From the NCBI GenBank assembly GCA_942493125.1, contig OW818667.1, forward strand, positions 3,534,001 to 3,598,000: 64,000 bases of DNA, read 5' to 3'. How positions within the stretch are numbered: position 1 is the stretch's first letter; each line of letters opens with the position of its first letter. Source of the stretch: Fusibacter_C sp942493125 (GTDB lineage Bacteria > Bacillota > Clostridia > Peptostreptococcales > Acidaminobacteraceae). The position numbers and the translations under genes are program-made. The notes under the pieces are model-generated. The model saw only the letters and a list, made by a program, of their open reading frames with translations. It was not told where the DNA came from and ran no database searches. Below are positions 16,919 to 25,781 of the stretch, in pieces.

Positions 16919-17512
16919 ATGGACAGAGCTTTTGATATTTTATTAATTGGTGGTGCGAGTGGCGTGGGAAAAAGTCACATAAGCTATCAACTGTCGAAAA
17001 TTTATGAGATGAACGTCGTTCAAGTGGATGATTTCCAATGTATCGTGGAGCATTTTACAAAAGAAAAGGATTATCCGATTTTCCATTATTGGAAAAATCA
17101 CTTTGAAGAAGCCATAAATCAACCTATCGAGAAAAAACTCGAAATCATGATAAGCTACGCCAATGAATTATCTGGCGTCTTGGAACTGGTTATCAAGAAT
17201 CACTTGGAAGAAGATAGACCGATGATTTTGGAAGGTGATTTTATCTCGCCGCTATTATGTAAAAAACTGCTACAAGATAATGAAATCAATACTCGAATCA
17301 AATGCTTGTATATAATCGAAAACGATAAGGAACAGATCATACAAAACTATCTCACTCGTGAAGGCAGCATACAAGCTGACAGAAGTGAATTGAGCTTGCG
17401 CTACAATAACTGGATAAAGGATCAGATTGAGGGCACGGAGATTATTGGTGTAGAATCGACACCTTGGGAAACTACTATAGAAAGAGTTTGTGAATTGATT
17501 GATAAGGAGTAA
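16919..17512 (+). CDS. P-loop small-molecule kinase-like ATPase
   Basis: 197 aa. A Walker A motif GGASGVGKS (about residues 9-17) lies close to the N-terminus, followed by VDDFQ. A RPMILEGDFISP segment has the look of the Walker B strand of 2-phosphoglycerate-kinase-like proteins. GGAGG at 16904-16908 fixes the ATG at 16919 over one at 16895. Two similar proteins occur at 32567 and 53534. Substrate unknown. Confidence 0.7.
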   Translation: MDRAFDILLIGGASGVGKSHISYQLSKIYEMNVVQVDDFQCIVEHFTKEKDYPIFHYWKNHFEEAINQPIEKKLEIMISYANELSGVLELVIKNHLEEDRPMILEGDFISPLLCKKLLQDNEINTRIKCLYIIENDKEQIIQNYLTREGSIQADRSELSLRYNNWIKDQIEGTEIIGVESTPWETTIERVCELIDKE

Positions 17513-17514
17513 TT

Positions 17515-17700
17515 ATGTGGGCATATAGAACAGAAACATTTGTTTCAATATTTGACAACGAAAAGTCTATCAAAATTAAAAGCAATCGATTATTAGAGAA
17601 ATATGGGGATGAAGGCTGGGAACTAGTCAACTTCCAGTGTGTTGGAGCTTTTGGATCCATGATGGTCTTTGTTTTCAAAAAACCGGTAATCAAATTCTGA
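17515..17700 (+). CDS. DUF4177-like small protein
   Basis: 61 aa. It fits the DUF4177 pattern: an N-terminal aromatic strand (MWAYRTETF), GDEGWELVNFQ in the middle and a closing FVFKKPV strand. It begins two bases after the preceding stop, so it is translated with the P-loop gene. Function unknown. Confidence 0.8.
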   Translation: MWAYRTETFVSIFDNEKSIKIKSNRLLEKYGDEGWELVNFQCVGAFGSMMVFVFKKPVIKF

Positions 17701-17727
17701 TTAGACTGTATTTTAGGAGGTAAACAC

Positions 17728-18720
17728 GTGATGCGTTTTGCAATATTACTACTATTGAGCATGGTTTTATTTTCAGGATGTGGTGCGAGAACAGAACCTA
17801 TTCAGGCACCAATAGCCACAGATACTATAGAAACGACAGAAGTCATTCAGGTTCCGACAACTGTTGAAACTGAAACCATGGAACAACTACTTGAGATTGA
17901 ACTAATTGAAGATAGTATGAAAGATCCATATGGGGTGGCTGTAAATTCACAGGGTCATATTTACGTAAGTGATATGGGGAACGATCGGGTTTTGATATTA
18001 GATGAAACCGGATCACTGATCGGTAAATGGGATAAAAAGGGCAGCTTAGAAGGCGAGTTCAACTCTATGGGCTTTGGTGGAATCGCAATTGACTCTGAAG
18101 ACAATGTCTTTGTGGTTGACAATGGTAACTACCGCATTCAGAAATTCGATAAAGACGGCAATTTTATTGCTCAATGGGGCTCTTATGGAACAGAAAATAG
18201 TCAGTTTGTACGTGCCATCGGCATAGCCGTTGACGTCGATGGTAATGTGTATGTGACCGATGATGGTAATCCTTATGTACAAAAGTTTGACAATGACGGT
18301 AACTTTCAGATGCGATTTGGAGGATCCGGAAATGGCGAGGGACTATTCAGACATGCCACAGGAATAACTGTTGATACAAGTGGAAATATCTTCGTTGCTG
18401 ATTACGAAACCAAATTCGTACAAAAATTTGATGGCAGTGGAAACTTCATAACTTCCTGGAAAATGGGCGAGGATATCGGTGTTTCTGGCACGCCTGAGGG
18501 TCTCGCTGTAGACGAAGAAGGTAATGTCTTTGTTACCGATTATGATTTGGGACGTTTGCAAGTGTTTGATAATGATGGTAATTTTTTATGGGCAATGGGC
18601 GAAAAAACGATAAGCTCTAATCCGTTTAATCGACCAACTGCCTTAGCATTCGATGGCAATGGTAAATTGATTGTCGTGAATCAGTTAACGGGTAAGTTGA
18701 GTGTAGTCGAACTACCTTAG
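17728..18720 (+). CDS. NHL-repeat beta-propeller lipoprotein
   Basis: 330 aa. A signal peptide ends in the lipobox LFSGC (Cys about residue 17), so the protein should be lipid-anchored outside the membrane. After a Thr-rich spacer, about six repeats follow, each with the pattern GIAVDxxGNVYVxDxGNxxxQKFD, forming an NHL-type propeller. Such domains bind ligands or partners. GTG 17728 is seven bases from AGGAGG; ATG 17731 is an alternative start. Confidence 0.88.
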   Translation: MMRFAILLLLSMVLFSGCGARTEPIQAPIATDTIETTEVIQVPTTVETETMEQLLEIELIEDSMKDPYGVAVNSQGHIYVSDMGNDRVLILDETGSLIGKWDKKGSLEGEFNSMGFGGIAIDSEDNVFVVDNGNYRIQKFDKDGNFIAQWGSYGTENSQFVRAIGIAVDVDGNVYVTDDGNPYVQKFDNDGNFQMRFGGSGNGEGLFRHATGITVDTSGNIFVADYETKFVQKFDGSGNFITSWKMGEDIGVSGTPEGLAVDEEGNVFVTDYDLGRLQVFDNDGNFLWAMGEKTISSNPFNRPTALAFDGNGKLIVVNQLTGKLSVVELP

Positions 18721-18768
18721 CATTTTAGATCTAGAGAATTATTGATGAAACCTTGAGGAGCTGAGTAT

Positions 18769-19293
18769 ATGAAAAAAAGAAAATTGATCTATTTTTCAGG
18801 GATAGTCATCATGCTACTAATAGCGATTTTTCTTAATGGTGGTATCACGAAATCCGAATATCCTGATGATTTTAACTTCACCTATACATTTGGTGCGAAT
18901 GGTAAAGAATCTATAGATACTTACAAAAATATTTTGACATATGACTCTGTAGATGGTCTTCTTGAACTCGAATTCAAACTTAGCAAGGAAGAGAAAAATA
19001 GGATTTACCTTAAAATGGTTGAGAATGCTTTTATGAGCTCTCCGAACTCATTTCCCATTCTCAACAAAGAGACCTTTGATCCAACTGGCAGGTCAACATT
19101 AAAGTCTGAGTTTTCTGGTTCTGAGAATCATGTGGGTTGGAGCACGTATAATATCGATCTAACAAATTTAGAAGATCCAACAAGAGGGAACCGAGATCTT
19201 ACTGCAGTACAAGAAATTGGCACTTTGATTGAACAAATTATTTTAGAAAAAACCAAGTCTATGAATTTACCTGAAAAGAATTTATATTTGTAA
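18769..19293 (+). CDS. exported or membrane-anchored hypothetical protein
   Basis: 174 aa. A positively charged N-terminus and a hydrophobic helix (about 7-24) are followed by a soluble domain of unknown family; no lipobox. It is preceded by a GAGGAG site, and lies between two lipoprotein genes, with which it may act at the cell surface. Confidence 0.65.
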   Translation: MKKRKLIYFSGIVIMLLIAIFLNGGITKSEYPDDFNFTYTFGANGKESIDTYKNILTYDSVDGLLELEFKLSKEEKNRIYLKMVENAFMSSPNSFPILNKETFDPTGRSTLKSEFSGSENHVGWSTYNIDLTNLEDPTRGNRDLTAVQEIGTLIEQIILEKTKSMNLPEKNLYL

Positions 19294-19321
19294 AATCTGA
19301 TTCAAGAAGGTGGCGTTTAAC

Positions 19322-20026
19322 ATGAAACTAAAACGAATGTTGTTCGCTTTATCAGTTAGCACCATATTGCTCACTTCATGCAATTCACGTGAAGATGTGA
19401 CGCATATGAGCCAAGAACAAATGACCGAGTATGTGAAGGAAGCAATTGATGAACCCATTACATTTGTCAGTAACACAGGCAATGCTGAAGACCCAGTCGT
19501 GACATACGTCTATAAACTTGACGATAGAGACATAACCTTTGAAGCGACATCCGTCATAACAGCGCTAGGCGTTGATGGGTCGCGTTTTGGAAATTATAAT
19601 GAAGAAATATATATCTACTATGAAGAGGGCATCACCAAGTCAGATCATTATTCGAAAGAAAGAATTCGAATTGCAAACGCCCTAGATATTGATGAAGAGG
19701 ATGAGAATTTTGTTTTATCAATTATCAATGTTGAAAACTACGAGGACATTGGCAAACTCGCACAGTACGCCGTTGAGCTCGACACGCTTTATGGCTTCAA
19801 TGAAATCAAGCCCGAACGCATGACACCCATTAATTTAGGTGCACTTTCATTTAGTGATCCAGGAAATTCCATTGAAGGACCAAGATTTTCAACAAATAAA
19901 AAAGAGCGCTTGGTATATGAACAGGTTTATAATGAAATTGTAGCAGCGTATATTGCACAGTTAATTCAGTTTGATCAAACGGATGAAACGATTCCTGAGG
20001 AGGTTTGGAACCAATATGCTAAATAA
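19322..20026 (+). CDS. predicted lipoprotein of unknown function
   Basis: 234 aa. A signal peptide with lipobox LLTSC indicates lipid anchoring. The mature part is acidic and no domain is recognised. AAGGTGG precedes the ATG at 19322; the frame also opens at GTG 19310. Its last 11 bases overlap the start of the next GNAT gene. Confidence 0.7.
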   Translation: MKLKRMLFALSVSTILLTSCNSREDVTHMSQEQMTEYVKEAIDEPITFVSNTGNAEDPVVTYVYKLDDRDITFEATSVITALGVDGSRFGNYNEEIYIYYEEGITKSDHYSKERIRIANALDIDEEDENFVLSIINVENYEDIGKLAQYAVELDTLYGFNEIKPERMTPINLGALSFSDPGNSIEGPRFSTNKKERLVYEQVYNEIVAAYIAQLIQFDQTDETIPEEVWNQYAK

Positions 20027-20810
20027 GAATCATATGAATCATGTTTTTTGGGATTCATTAAAAGCAACATACAAAATTAACCCATGTAAAGTGCTACCTT
20101 ACCCACTTTGGAAAGCTGAGATGAGAGTGGACATAAAAGAAAGTGCTTATGATACATCTGATGGAAACATATCGACTATATATGGTTCAAATGGAAATGG
20201 ATTAGAATTTTATTGGAACAATGATAGACAGTTATATAGTCGTTTACAGCAATTAGTCGAGCGGTCAAATTATATAATGATCCATGACGATTATTTTAAG
20301 AAACTAGAAAACCATAAATTCAACCATCGAACGGCCTTTTTTAGGTTATTCCACGATAATAGTGAAATTAATGCGTTGACACTGCCTCATGGGTATACTA
20401 TTTGCGACGCGCATATAGATGCTGAAATATCATTGATTTCTGAGTTTATTGCAGCTTGTTATGAGCATATGAAACCAAGCTATAATGAAGTTATGAAATG
20501 GACATTACATAAGGTTTTTGATAAGCGATTGTGGATTTGGATAAAGGATGAAAATGGTGAACACGCAGCTCTAGGAATAGCTGAAATCGACGAGAGCGTA
20601 CCGGAAGCATCTTTAGAATGGATTCAAGTACATCCAAAATATCAAGGTAAAGGACTTGGGAAGATACTGGTTTTGGAGTTGCTCAATCGTGTGGCAACAC
20701 GCGCAGATTTTACGACGGTATCTGGAGAATGTGATAATGTAACAAATCCAGAAAGATTATATAGAAGTTGCGGATTCGTCGGTAACGACGTTTGGTGGCA
20801 TTTGAGGTAG
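20016..20810 (+). CDS. GNAT acetyltransferase with an extra N-terminal domain
   Basis: 265 aa. The C-terminal third is a clear GNAT fold: WIQVHPKYQGKGLGKIL with the acetyl-CoA loop, then NPERLYRSCGF. The first 150 residues are of unknown type, perhaps a second degenerate GNAT domain. GAGGAGG lies inside the preceding gene, 12 bases before the ATG at 20016; ATG 20034 is an alternative. Confidence 0.78.
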   Translation: MLNKNHMNHVFWDSLKATYKINPCKVLPYPLWKAEMRVDIKESAYDTSDGNISTIYGSNGNGLEFYWNNDRQLYSRLQQLVERSNYIMIHDDYFKKLENHKFNHRTAFFRLFHDNSEINALTLPHGYTICDAHIDAEISLISEFIAACYEHMKPSYNEVMKWTLHKVFDKRLWIWIKDENGEHAALGIAEIDESVPEASLEWIQVHPKYQGKGLGKILVLELLNRVATRADFTTVSGECDNVTNPERLYRSCGFVGNDVWWHLR

Positions 20811-20820
20811 GAAGGATGAA

Positions 20821-21858
20821 ATGGAGAAGTGTATGAAAATCATTACAGATTATTCTTTACCAGAAAATATGATCAAGTTGATTGAAAGCAAAAATGAATT
20901 AACCAGAGAGAAAATTGATAGTCATTGTGATCTCATGAGTCAAAACCAAGGATTTAAATATATGCTTCAATTTTATGATGGCGTGTTCACTTACGAAGAC
21001 TATAAAGACATACTCTATTTAGTTTTAAACAACCAAACATATACCTCAGATAATGCTCTGTTGATGATGCTATATGAAAACTTAAAAAGAATTAATTTAG
21101 AAGTGTTAATGAATAAACTTACTTCTATCAAATCCTATAATTTTGAAAGTATGTTGCATAGATTAGAGCTAACTTTACCAACAGAAACCGATATTGAACT
21201 CAACCTATTTTTCGTGTTTGATGGTATCAATGCAGCAAGTATCTATGGTGAAGACACAATACTCATAAATACTATGTTTTGGCCTTCGGATTTGGAAAAT
21301 GAAAAGTTGGTCGAAGACGTGTTACTGCATGAGTATCATCATATTGGCATAAAGTATTGGTTACGTAAAAGTGGCTATTCTCATGAAAATAGGTTTGAAA
21401 ATTCAAAAGTTTTCATAGAACATTTAACGTCCTCAATAGTGGGTGAAGGTGCTGCAACTTACTTATTTACAAAAGATAGCACTATATATCCGCTCATCAA
21501 AGAATCACATGGCGAAGAGGTGGCGGAAAATTTTAGAGTATCCGTTGAAAATAGAACAGAAGAAATTCGCTTCTTATTAGAATCGTTGAACCATGATCTT
21601 TTAGAGGTACTAAATATTGATAAAAATAGTTCCCAGCTATCCGAAATTTCAAATATGTATAGCTTTGATCCAAGCGGTAAAGAACCACTTGATAAGACAA
21701 TCGGTTATTATATGTGCAAAAGAATTGATGAAGTGTTAGGTAGAGATCACTTACTTGAATGTTTTAAGATTACAAGCAAATTCTATCAAAAATACAATGC
21801 AACAGTGAACGATAGTCATGACTTTAGATTTAGTGAAGAATTGGTTGAGTTATGCTGA
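20821..21858 (+). CDS. DUF5700-like putative zinc-dependent peptidase
   Basis: 345 aa. The motif VLLHEYHHIGIK supplies HExxH; the glutamate in VGEGAATYL about 50 residues later would be the third zinc ligand. The layout (helical N-terminal half, metallopeptidase-like C-terminal half) resembles DUF5700. There is no signal peptide, so the protein is probably cytosolic. AAGGATGAA precedes the ATG; ATG 20833 is an alternative start with its own GGAG. Confidence 0.72.
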   Translation: MEKCMKIITDYSLPENMIKLIESKNELTREKIDSHCDLMSQNQGFKYMLQFYDGVFTYEDYKDILYLVLNNQTYTSDNALLMMLYENLKRINLEVLMNKLTSIKSYNFESMLHRLELTLPTETDIELNLFFVFDGINAASIYGEDTILINTMFWPSDLENEKLVEDVLLHEYHHIGIKYWLRKSGYSHENRFENSKVFIEHLTSSIVGEGAATYLFTKDSTIYPLIKESHGEEVAENFRVSVENRTEEIRFLLESLNHDLLEVLNIDKNSSQLSEISNMYSFDPSGKEPLDKTIGYYMCKRIDEVLGRDHLLECFKITSKFYQKYNATVNDSHDFRFSEELVELC

Positions 21859-21877
21859 TAAACATGGAGGTTTATAA

Positions 21878-22219
21878 ATGAAATCAATCAACTACAGCAA
21901 CATAATTTGTTCAATCATAATAGGCATTTCAATCATTACAGGCAGCTTAATCGTGCAAGGCTTCGATACAGATGAGGTAAGCAATAAACAAGACGTAGAA
22001 ATGACTCAATCGAAACCCCTTATGTCCGTTAAAGAAGCCGCTGAATATTTGCAAATACCTGAGAGTAAAGTATGGATTATCATCAAAGCAGAAGAAGGTA
22101 ATTTAGCGACAGATAGTAAAAGATTTCCGGTAGTAAAGATTGAAAGCGAAATTTACATAAGTGCAATTGGGCTTGATGAATGGTTGAGAGATTTAGCTGT
22201 TCTAGGCAAAGAATATTAG
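21878..22219 (+). CDS. membrane-anchored excisionase/MerR-like helix-turn-helix protein
   Basis: 113 aa. An N-terminal hydrophobic helix (about 9-28) is followed by a spacer and a C-terminal domain of the excisionase type. That domain reads LMSVKEAAEYLQIPESKVW, ends in ISAIGLDEWLRDL and usually binds DNA. If the helix points outward, the domain would lie outside the cell and could not bind DNA, so its role is open. ATGGAGG precedes the start. Confidence 0.65.
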   Translation: MKSINYSNIICSIIIGISIITGSLIVQGFDTDEVSNKQDVEMTQSKPLMSVKEAAEYLQIPESKVWIIIKAEEGNLATDSKRFPVVKIESEIYISAIGLDEWLRDLAVLGKEY

Positions 22220-22237
22220 TGTTGAGGAGGATTCAAT

Positions 22238-22645
22238 ATGAAATACGAAATCGGAACTAAAGAAGCGCCAATGCAATTAAAGACACCGCCTTTATCATCG
22301 GAGTATACGATGCATGTTGAAGAAAAAAACGGTCAAGAAATTTTGGTTTGCACAGTCGGAAAAACCGTCCTACATTATAACTTTAGTTGTTTAGACGACC
22401 TTCATGCAATGTTGAAAGAACATGGCGATTGGATGGAACTAGGCAGTGCTGACGAACAAAAGCCTGCTAAGGAAGGAACAGTAGAGGCATGGGGACGTTC
22501 AAGTGAGAATCCTGTAGGTGGCTGGTATGGGTTAAAGAAAGGTTTACGTGGTAGGTTTGGAATGTATATACCACCATTGATGGAAGCACTGGGTTTAGCA
22601 GAAGTAACACATGATGCAAAAGGAAATAAGATGCGTGCAAAATAA
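22238..22645 (+). CDS. DUF6855-like hypothetical protein
   Basis: 135 aa, soluble. A conserved-looking C-terminal block, WYGLKKGLRGRFGMYIPP followed by LMEALGLAEVTH, is what I associate with DUF6855. No function is known. GAGGAGG precedes the ATG at 22238. The gene lies between the helix-turn-helix gene and a membrane protein gene, with short gaps on both sides. Confidence 0.65.
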   Translation: MKYEIGTKEAPMQLKTPPLSSEYTMHVEEKNGQEILVCTVGKTVLHYNFSCLDDLHAMLKEHGDWMELGSADEQKPAKEGTVEAWGRSSENPVGGWYGLKKGLRGRFGMYIPPLMEALGLAEVTHDAKGNKMRAK

Positions 22646-22680
22646 CTTATAACTATGATATAGAAAAAAGAAGGAGGCGT

Positions 22681-22725
22681 ATGATTCAGATCAAAACAAT
22701 CATACATTCAAAAAATTATGACTGA
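22681..22725 (+). CDS. 14-codon leader ORF overlapping the next start
   Basis: ATG 22681 directly follows AAGGAGGCG and encodes MIQIKTIIHSKNYD before a TGA at 22723. This stop lies inside the first codons of the membrane protein gene (start 22718). The downstream gene has no ribosome site of its own, so ribosomes ending here could re-initiate. The spacing of three bases from AAGGAGG is short. Confidence 0.45.
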   Translation: MIQIKTIIHSKNYD

Positions 22726-23254
22726 TCAAATAGTTGATTCAAAACAAAAAAGAAGATTAGGATTTCCAATGAAATCAATTGTAATATTATTCTTTGTGAT
22801 TACTTTTGGAATCGGTTTATTGTATGCGGTTAATGGTGGAAGTGGCGCTCTAGGAACGATAATCGCGTATAATAACGGGATGACATCTTTTCCAAACGAT
22901 GCATTGATTTATAGTTGTAGTTGGGAACTGTTATTTATCATTTTTGCAACTTTAGGTAGTATTCTTTCCGTGTTAATAGTTCATTTTAGTGTTTGGAATC
23001 TCAGATTTTTACCATTCTTTTTACATGTTCTTACAACAATTATTTATTTGTTTAGCAGAATTTCATTAGTACAATCAGTAGTACATTTGTCAACGCAGGG
23101 AGAAATTAAGAATATTGGGTTTTGGGATTTCAATTACATTTTTATTCGAATTTTCAGTGATGCAAAAATGATCAGTATCGTTATTTTTTTATTATTTGGT
23201 TGTTTTCTGATAGCGAAAGTTAAATATTTTGAGAATAGAGCAAATAAAATATGA
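22718..23254 (+). CDS. four-helix integral membrane protein, unknown
   Basis: 178 aa with hydrophobic segments near 20-40, 70-90, 95-115 and 145-165. The soluble N-terminus is basic (KQKRRLG). No family is recognised. There is no ribosome site before the ATG at 22718; expression probably depends on translation of the leader ORF at 22681. The stop overlaps an ATG that opens the frame of the next gene. Confidence 0.6.
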   Translation: MTDQIVDSKQKRRLGFPMKSIVILFFVITFGIGLLYAVNGGSGALGTIIAYNNGMTSFPNDALIYSCSWELLFIIFATLGSILSVLIVHFSVWNLRFLPFFLHVLTTIIYLFSRISLVQSVVHLSTQGEIKNIGFWDFNYIFIRIFSDAKMISIVIFLLFGCFLIAKVKYFENRANKI

Positions 23255-23295
23255 TCCATTTTGTCAAATTGTATAATTCTGAAATGGAGCAATCG

Positions 23296-23973
23296 ATGAA
23301 AAAATACTACGAAGCATATGATCAGAGATATAAGCGCATCCATGAGGATGGGCTATTATGGTTTAAAAATGAACCAACACCGGAGCTCCTCGTGTGGATT
23401 TCTTATCAAAATGTACCTCTTGAAGACGCAATTCTCGAAGTCGGTTGCGGAGAAGGTCGCGATGCTTTATATTTGGCAAGCAATGGTTACAAAGTAGCAG
23501 GTACTGACGTGTCTGAAGAAGCGATAAATATTTGCAAAATAAAGTCAGATGAAAACCAGCTAATAATTGATTGGATCAGAGAAGATTTTATTGAAATGCC
23601 AAACACCGATTTGCCATCATATAATTGGATTTATTCGATTGGCACATTGCACATGCTGGTAGATGATGAGGATCGTAGACAATTTCTTACCAATGTATAC
23701 AGTCGATTAAATATAAATGGAAAATTGCTATTGATCAGTAAAGGTGATGGTATCACTTCATTTAAAACGAAGAAAGAAGAAGCATTCGATTTGGTTGAGC
23801 GATTTCATTATCTTGATGATAGAAAATACAGTTTGGAAGCTACAAGCTTTTGTCGGAGGACTTGGGAAGAACACTTTACAGAAATTGAAGCAGTTGGTTT
23901 CAAAATCGAAAAGAGCTTTAATTCTTCTAACGAATTTTATGATGACTGTATGATCGTGTATGCTCTTAAATAG
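23296..23973 (+). CDS. class I SAM-dependent methyltransferase
   Basis: 225 aa. SAM-binding motif I is ILEVGCGEGRDALYLA, motif II/post I is VAGTDVSEEAI, and a further strand YNWIYSIGTLHML matches motif IV. The frame opens at 23251, but the ATG at 23296 follows GGAGC and gives the usual length before motif I. Substrate unknown; it is one of four similar enzymes in the window. Confidence 0.83.
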   Translation: MKKYYEAYDQRYKRIHEDGLLWFKNEPTPELLVWISYQNVPLEDAILEVGCGEGRDALYLASNGYKVAGTDVSEEAINICKIKSDENQLIIDWIREDFIEMPNTDLPSYNWIYSIGTLHMLVDDEDRRQFLTNVYSRLNINGKLLLISKGDGITSFKTKKEEAFDLVERFHYLDDRKYSLEATSFCRRTWEEHFTEIEAVGFKIEKSFNSSNEFYDDCMIVYALK

Positions 23974-23990
23974 TAGCAGGGAGGTTGATT

Positions 23991-24602
23991 ATGAGAAAAT
24001 TGATCGTTGTTTCTATGGTAACGCTTGATGGCGTCATTCAAGGTCCCGGTGGACCCAATGAAGATACGTCAGGTGGTTTCAAATATGGTGGATGGATCGT
24101 GCCGTACTTTGATGACCTTTCAAGTAAAATTGTAAATGAGCAGTTTAGCAAGTCATTTGATTTGTTGTTAGGCAGAAAAACCTACGACATTTGGGCTTCG
24201 TATTGGCCACATCATGAGTTTGGTGATGACAATGTCATTGGTCATGGCATTAATAAAGCGACAAAATATGTGGCTTCACATCAACAAATGGACCTAACAT
24301 GGCAGAATTCCGTTCTATTGCAAGATAACATTGTGGATGCAATTAGAGAGCTGAAAGACCAAGATGGTCCAGAAATTCAAGTTCACGGTAGCGCCAACCT
24401 CATCCAAACGCTATTAAAACATGATTTGGTAGATGAACTACAGCAAAAGATCGTCCCAATCACACTTGGTAAAGGCAAACGACTGTTTGAAGAAGGTATT
24501 CTGCCTCTTGCATTCTCACTTGAATCATCCGAGATTTCACCAAATGGCGTTATTTATGTCACTTATAAACGAGCAGGCGAAGTCAAGACAGGAGTATTTT
24601 AA
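23991..24602 (+). CDS. dihydrofolate-reductase-like protein (RibD C-terminal domain family)
   Basis: 203 aa. An N-terminal VVSMVTLDGVIQG strand, LLGRKTYDIW helix, VHGSANLIQTLLKHDLVDE and GKGKRLFEEG identify the RibD_C family of small reductases. GGGAGG precedes the ATG at 23991. Its stop overlaps the next GNAT start by one base (TAATG), so the two are coupled. It is longer than the homologue at 12011. Confidence 0.85.
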   Translation: MRKLIVVSMVTLDGVIQGPGGPNEDTSGGFKYGGWIVPYFDDLSSKIVNEQFSKSFDLLLGRKTYDIWASYWPHHEFGDDNVIGHGINKATKYVASHQQMDLTWQNSVLLQDNIVDAIRELKDQDGPEIQVHGSANLIQTLLKHDLVDELQQKIVPITLGKGKRLFEEGILPLAFSLESSEISPNGVIYVTYKRAGEVKTGVF

Positions 24603-25117
24603 TGATAACCATCGAACCCGTTTCACGTCAGAACGCCAATGAAATATACAAGTTTGAAATTGACAACAGAGCTTTCTTTGAAAGCACTTTGCCTTCAAGG
24701 GGCGATGATTACTATGTAACCAGCAACTTCGAAAGCATAATTGATTCAATATGCGAATACCAGATGGTAGAGAACTTATACATGAATATTATCAGAAATG
24801 AATCCAACGAAATGGTTGGTAGAATCAATCTTTTCCCAACTCAAATGGAACCCTATAATCGAGCCTTTGAACTTGGATATCGCATTGGCGAGGCACATCA
24901 AGGAAAAGGTTATGCCTCCGATGCGGTTAAGCAGCTCATAACGTTAGCATTTGATACCTATGGGATTGACTATATTCAAGCTTTAACGTCTCCTAATAAT
25001 ATTGCATCGCAAATCATTCTCATAAAGAATGGATTTGCCTTTATAAAAAGAATTCCTAATGATGTCGAAGTCAATGGCGCATTTGAGGATAGTATCGTTT
25101 TTGAAAGAGTTAGGTAA
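24602..25117 (+). CDS. GNAT acetyltransferase, RimJ/RimL-like
   Basis: 171 aa. The pattern GYRIGEAHQGKGYASDAV (acetyl-CoA loop) and later SQIILIKNGF match the RimJ/RimL type of GNAT. Members often acetylate protein N-termini or small molecules; the target here is unknown. Coupled to the reductase-like gene. Confidence 0.82.
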   Translation: MITIEPVSRQNANEIYKFEIDNRAFFESTLPSRGDDYYVTSNFESIIDSICEYQMVENLYMNIIRNESNEMVGRINLFPTQMEPYNRAFELGYRIGEAHQGKGYASDAVKQLITLAFDTYGIDYIQALTSPNNIASQIILIKNGFAFIKRIPNDVEVNGAFEDSIVFERVR

Positions 25118-25144
25118 GTTTTGAAAATGTCTTGTGAGGTGACC

Positions 25145-25762
25145 ATGAACAAAGGTGAAAAATATGATCAGATGATAAAAAATTCCCAAGATGATGCATT
25201 GTGTTTCTTTGAAAACTACTATGATAACATGAAATATATCCAAGAACATATTATAACTTTAAATCCAAAACAAGTCTTTGACATTGGTTGCGGAACAGGT
25301 AATTTAACGGGTCCTCTTAGTGATAAAATAAGTATTATTGGCATTGATAAATCAGATGAAATGCTTATACAAGCAAATGCAAAATATCCAAATATGACCT
25401 TCATAAATGAAGACATTGATAAATGGATTTCAGATGCTGGCTTATCAAGTGGCAATTTGATTATCAGCTCATTTGTGCTGCATGCATTGCAAAATAAAGA
25501 TTATCTATTCAAATGGTTTTCAGAAGTAATAAAAAATAACAACACTGTGATTATTGTCGATTACTTTTTTAAGAATGAAACCGAACGATTAGACTTCATC
25601 AAAAGATTGAAAAGTGATGGTAAGAGTGAATTGTGTGAAATAATTGAGAACAAATACTATTTAAAAATTGATGAAATAGAAGCCTGGTGTAACTCGCAAA
25701 ACATTGCGTTCAAATTGACTATGCTAACGCATTGGATCGGAATGATTGAAATTAAGGTATGA
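25145..25762 (+). CDS. class I SAM-dependent methyltransferase
   Basis: 205 aa. Motif I is VFDIGCGTGNLTGPL, the acidic residue after strand 2 lies in IIGIDKSDEML, and NLIISSFVLHAL is the motif IV strand. GAGGTGA precedes the ATG at 25145; an upstream ATG in frame is less well placed. Substrate unknown. Confidence 0.82.
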   Translation: MNKGEKYDQMIKNSQDDALCFFENYYDNMKYIQEHIITLNPKQVFDIGCGTGNLTGPLSDKISIIGIDKSDEMLIQANAKYPNMTFINEDIDKWISDAGLSSGNLIISSFVLHALQNKDYLFKWFSEVIKNNNTVIIVDYFFKNETERLDFIKRLKSDGKSELCEIIENKYYLKIDEIEAWCNSQNIAFKLTMLTHWIGMIEIKV

Positions 25763-25781
25763 AAGAGTAAGGTAGAAACCT

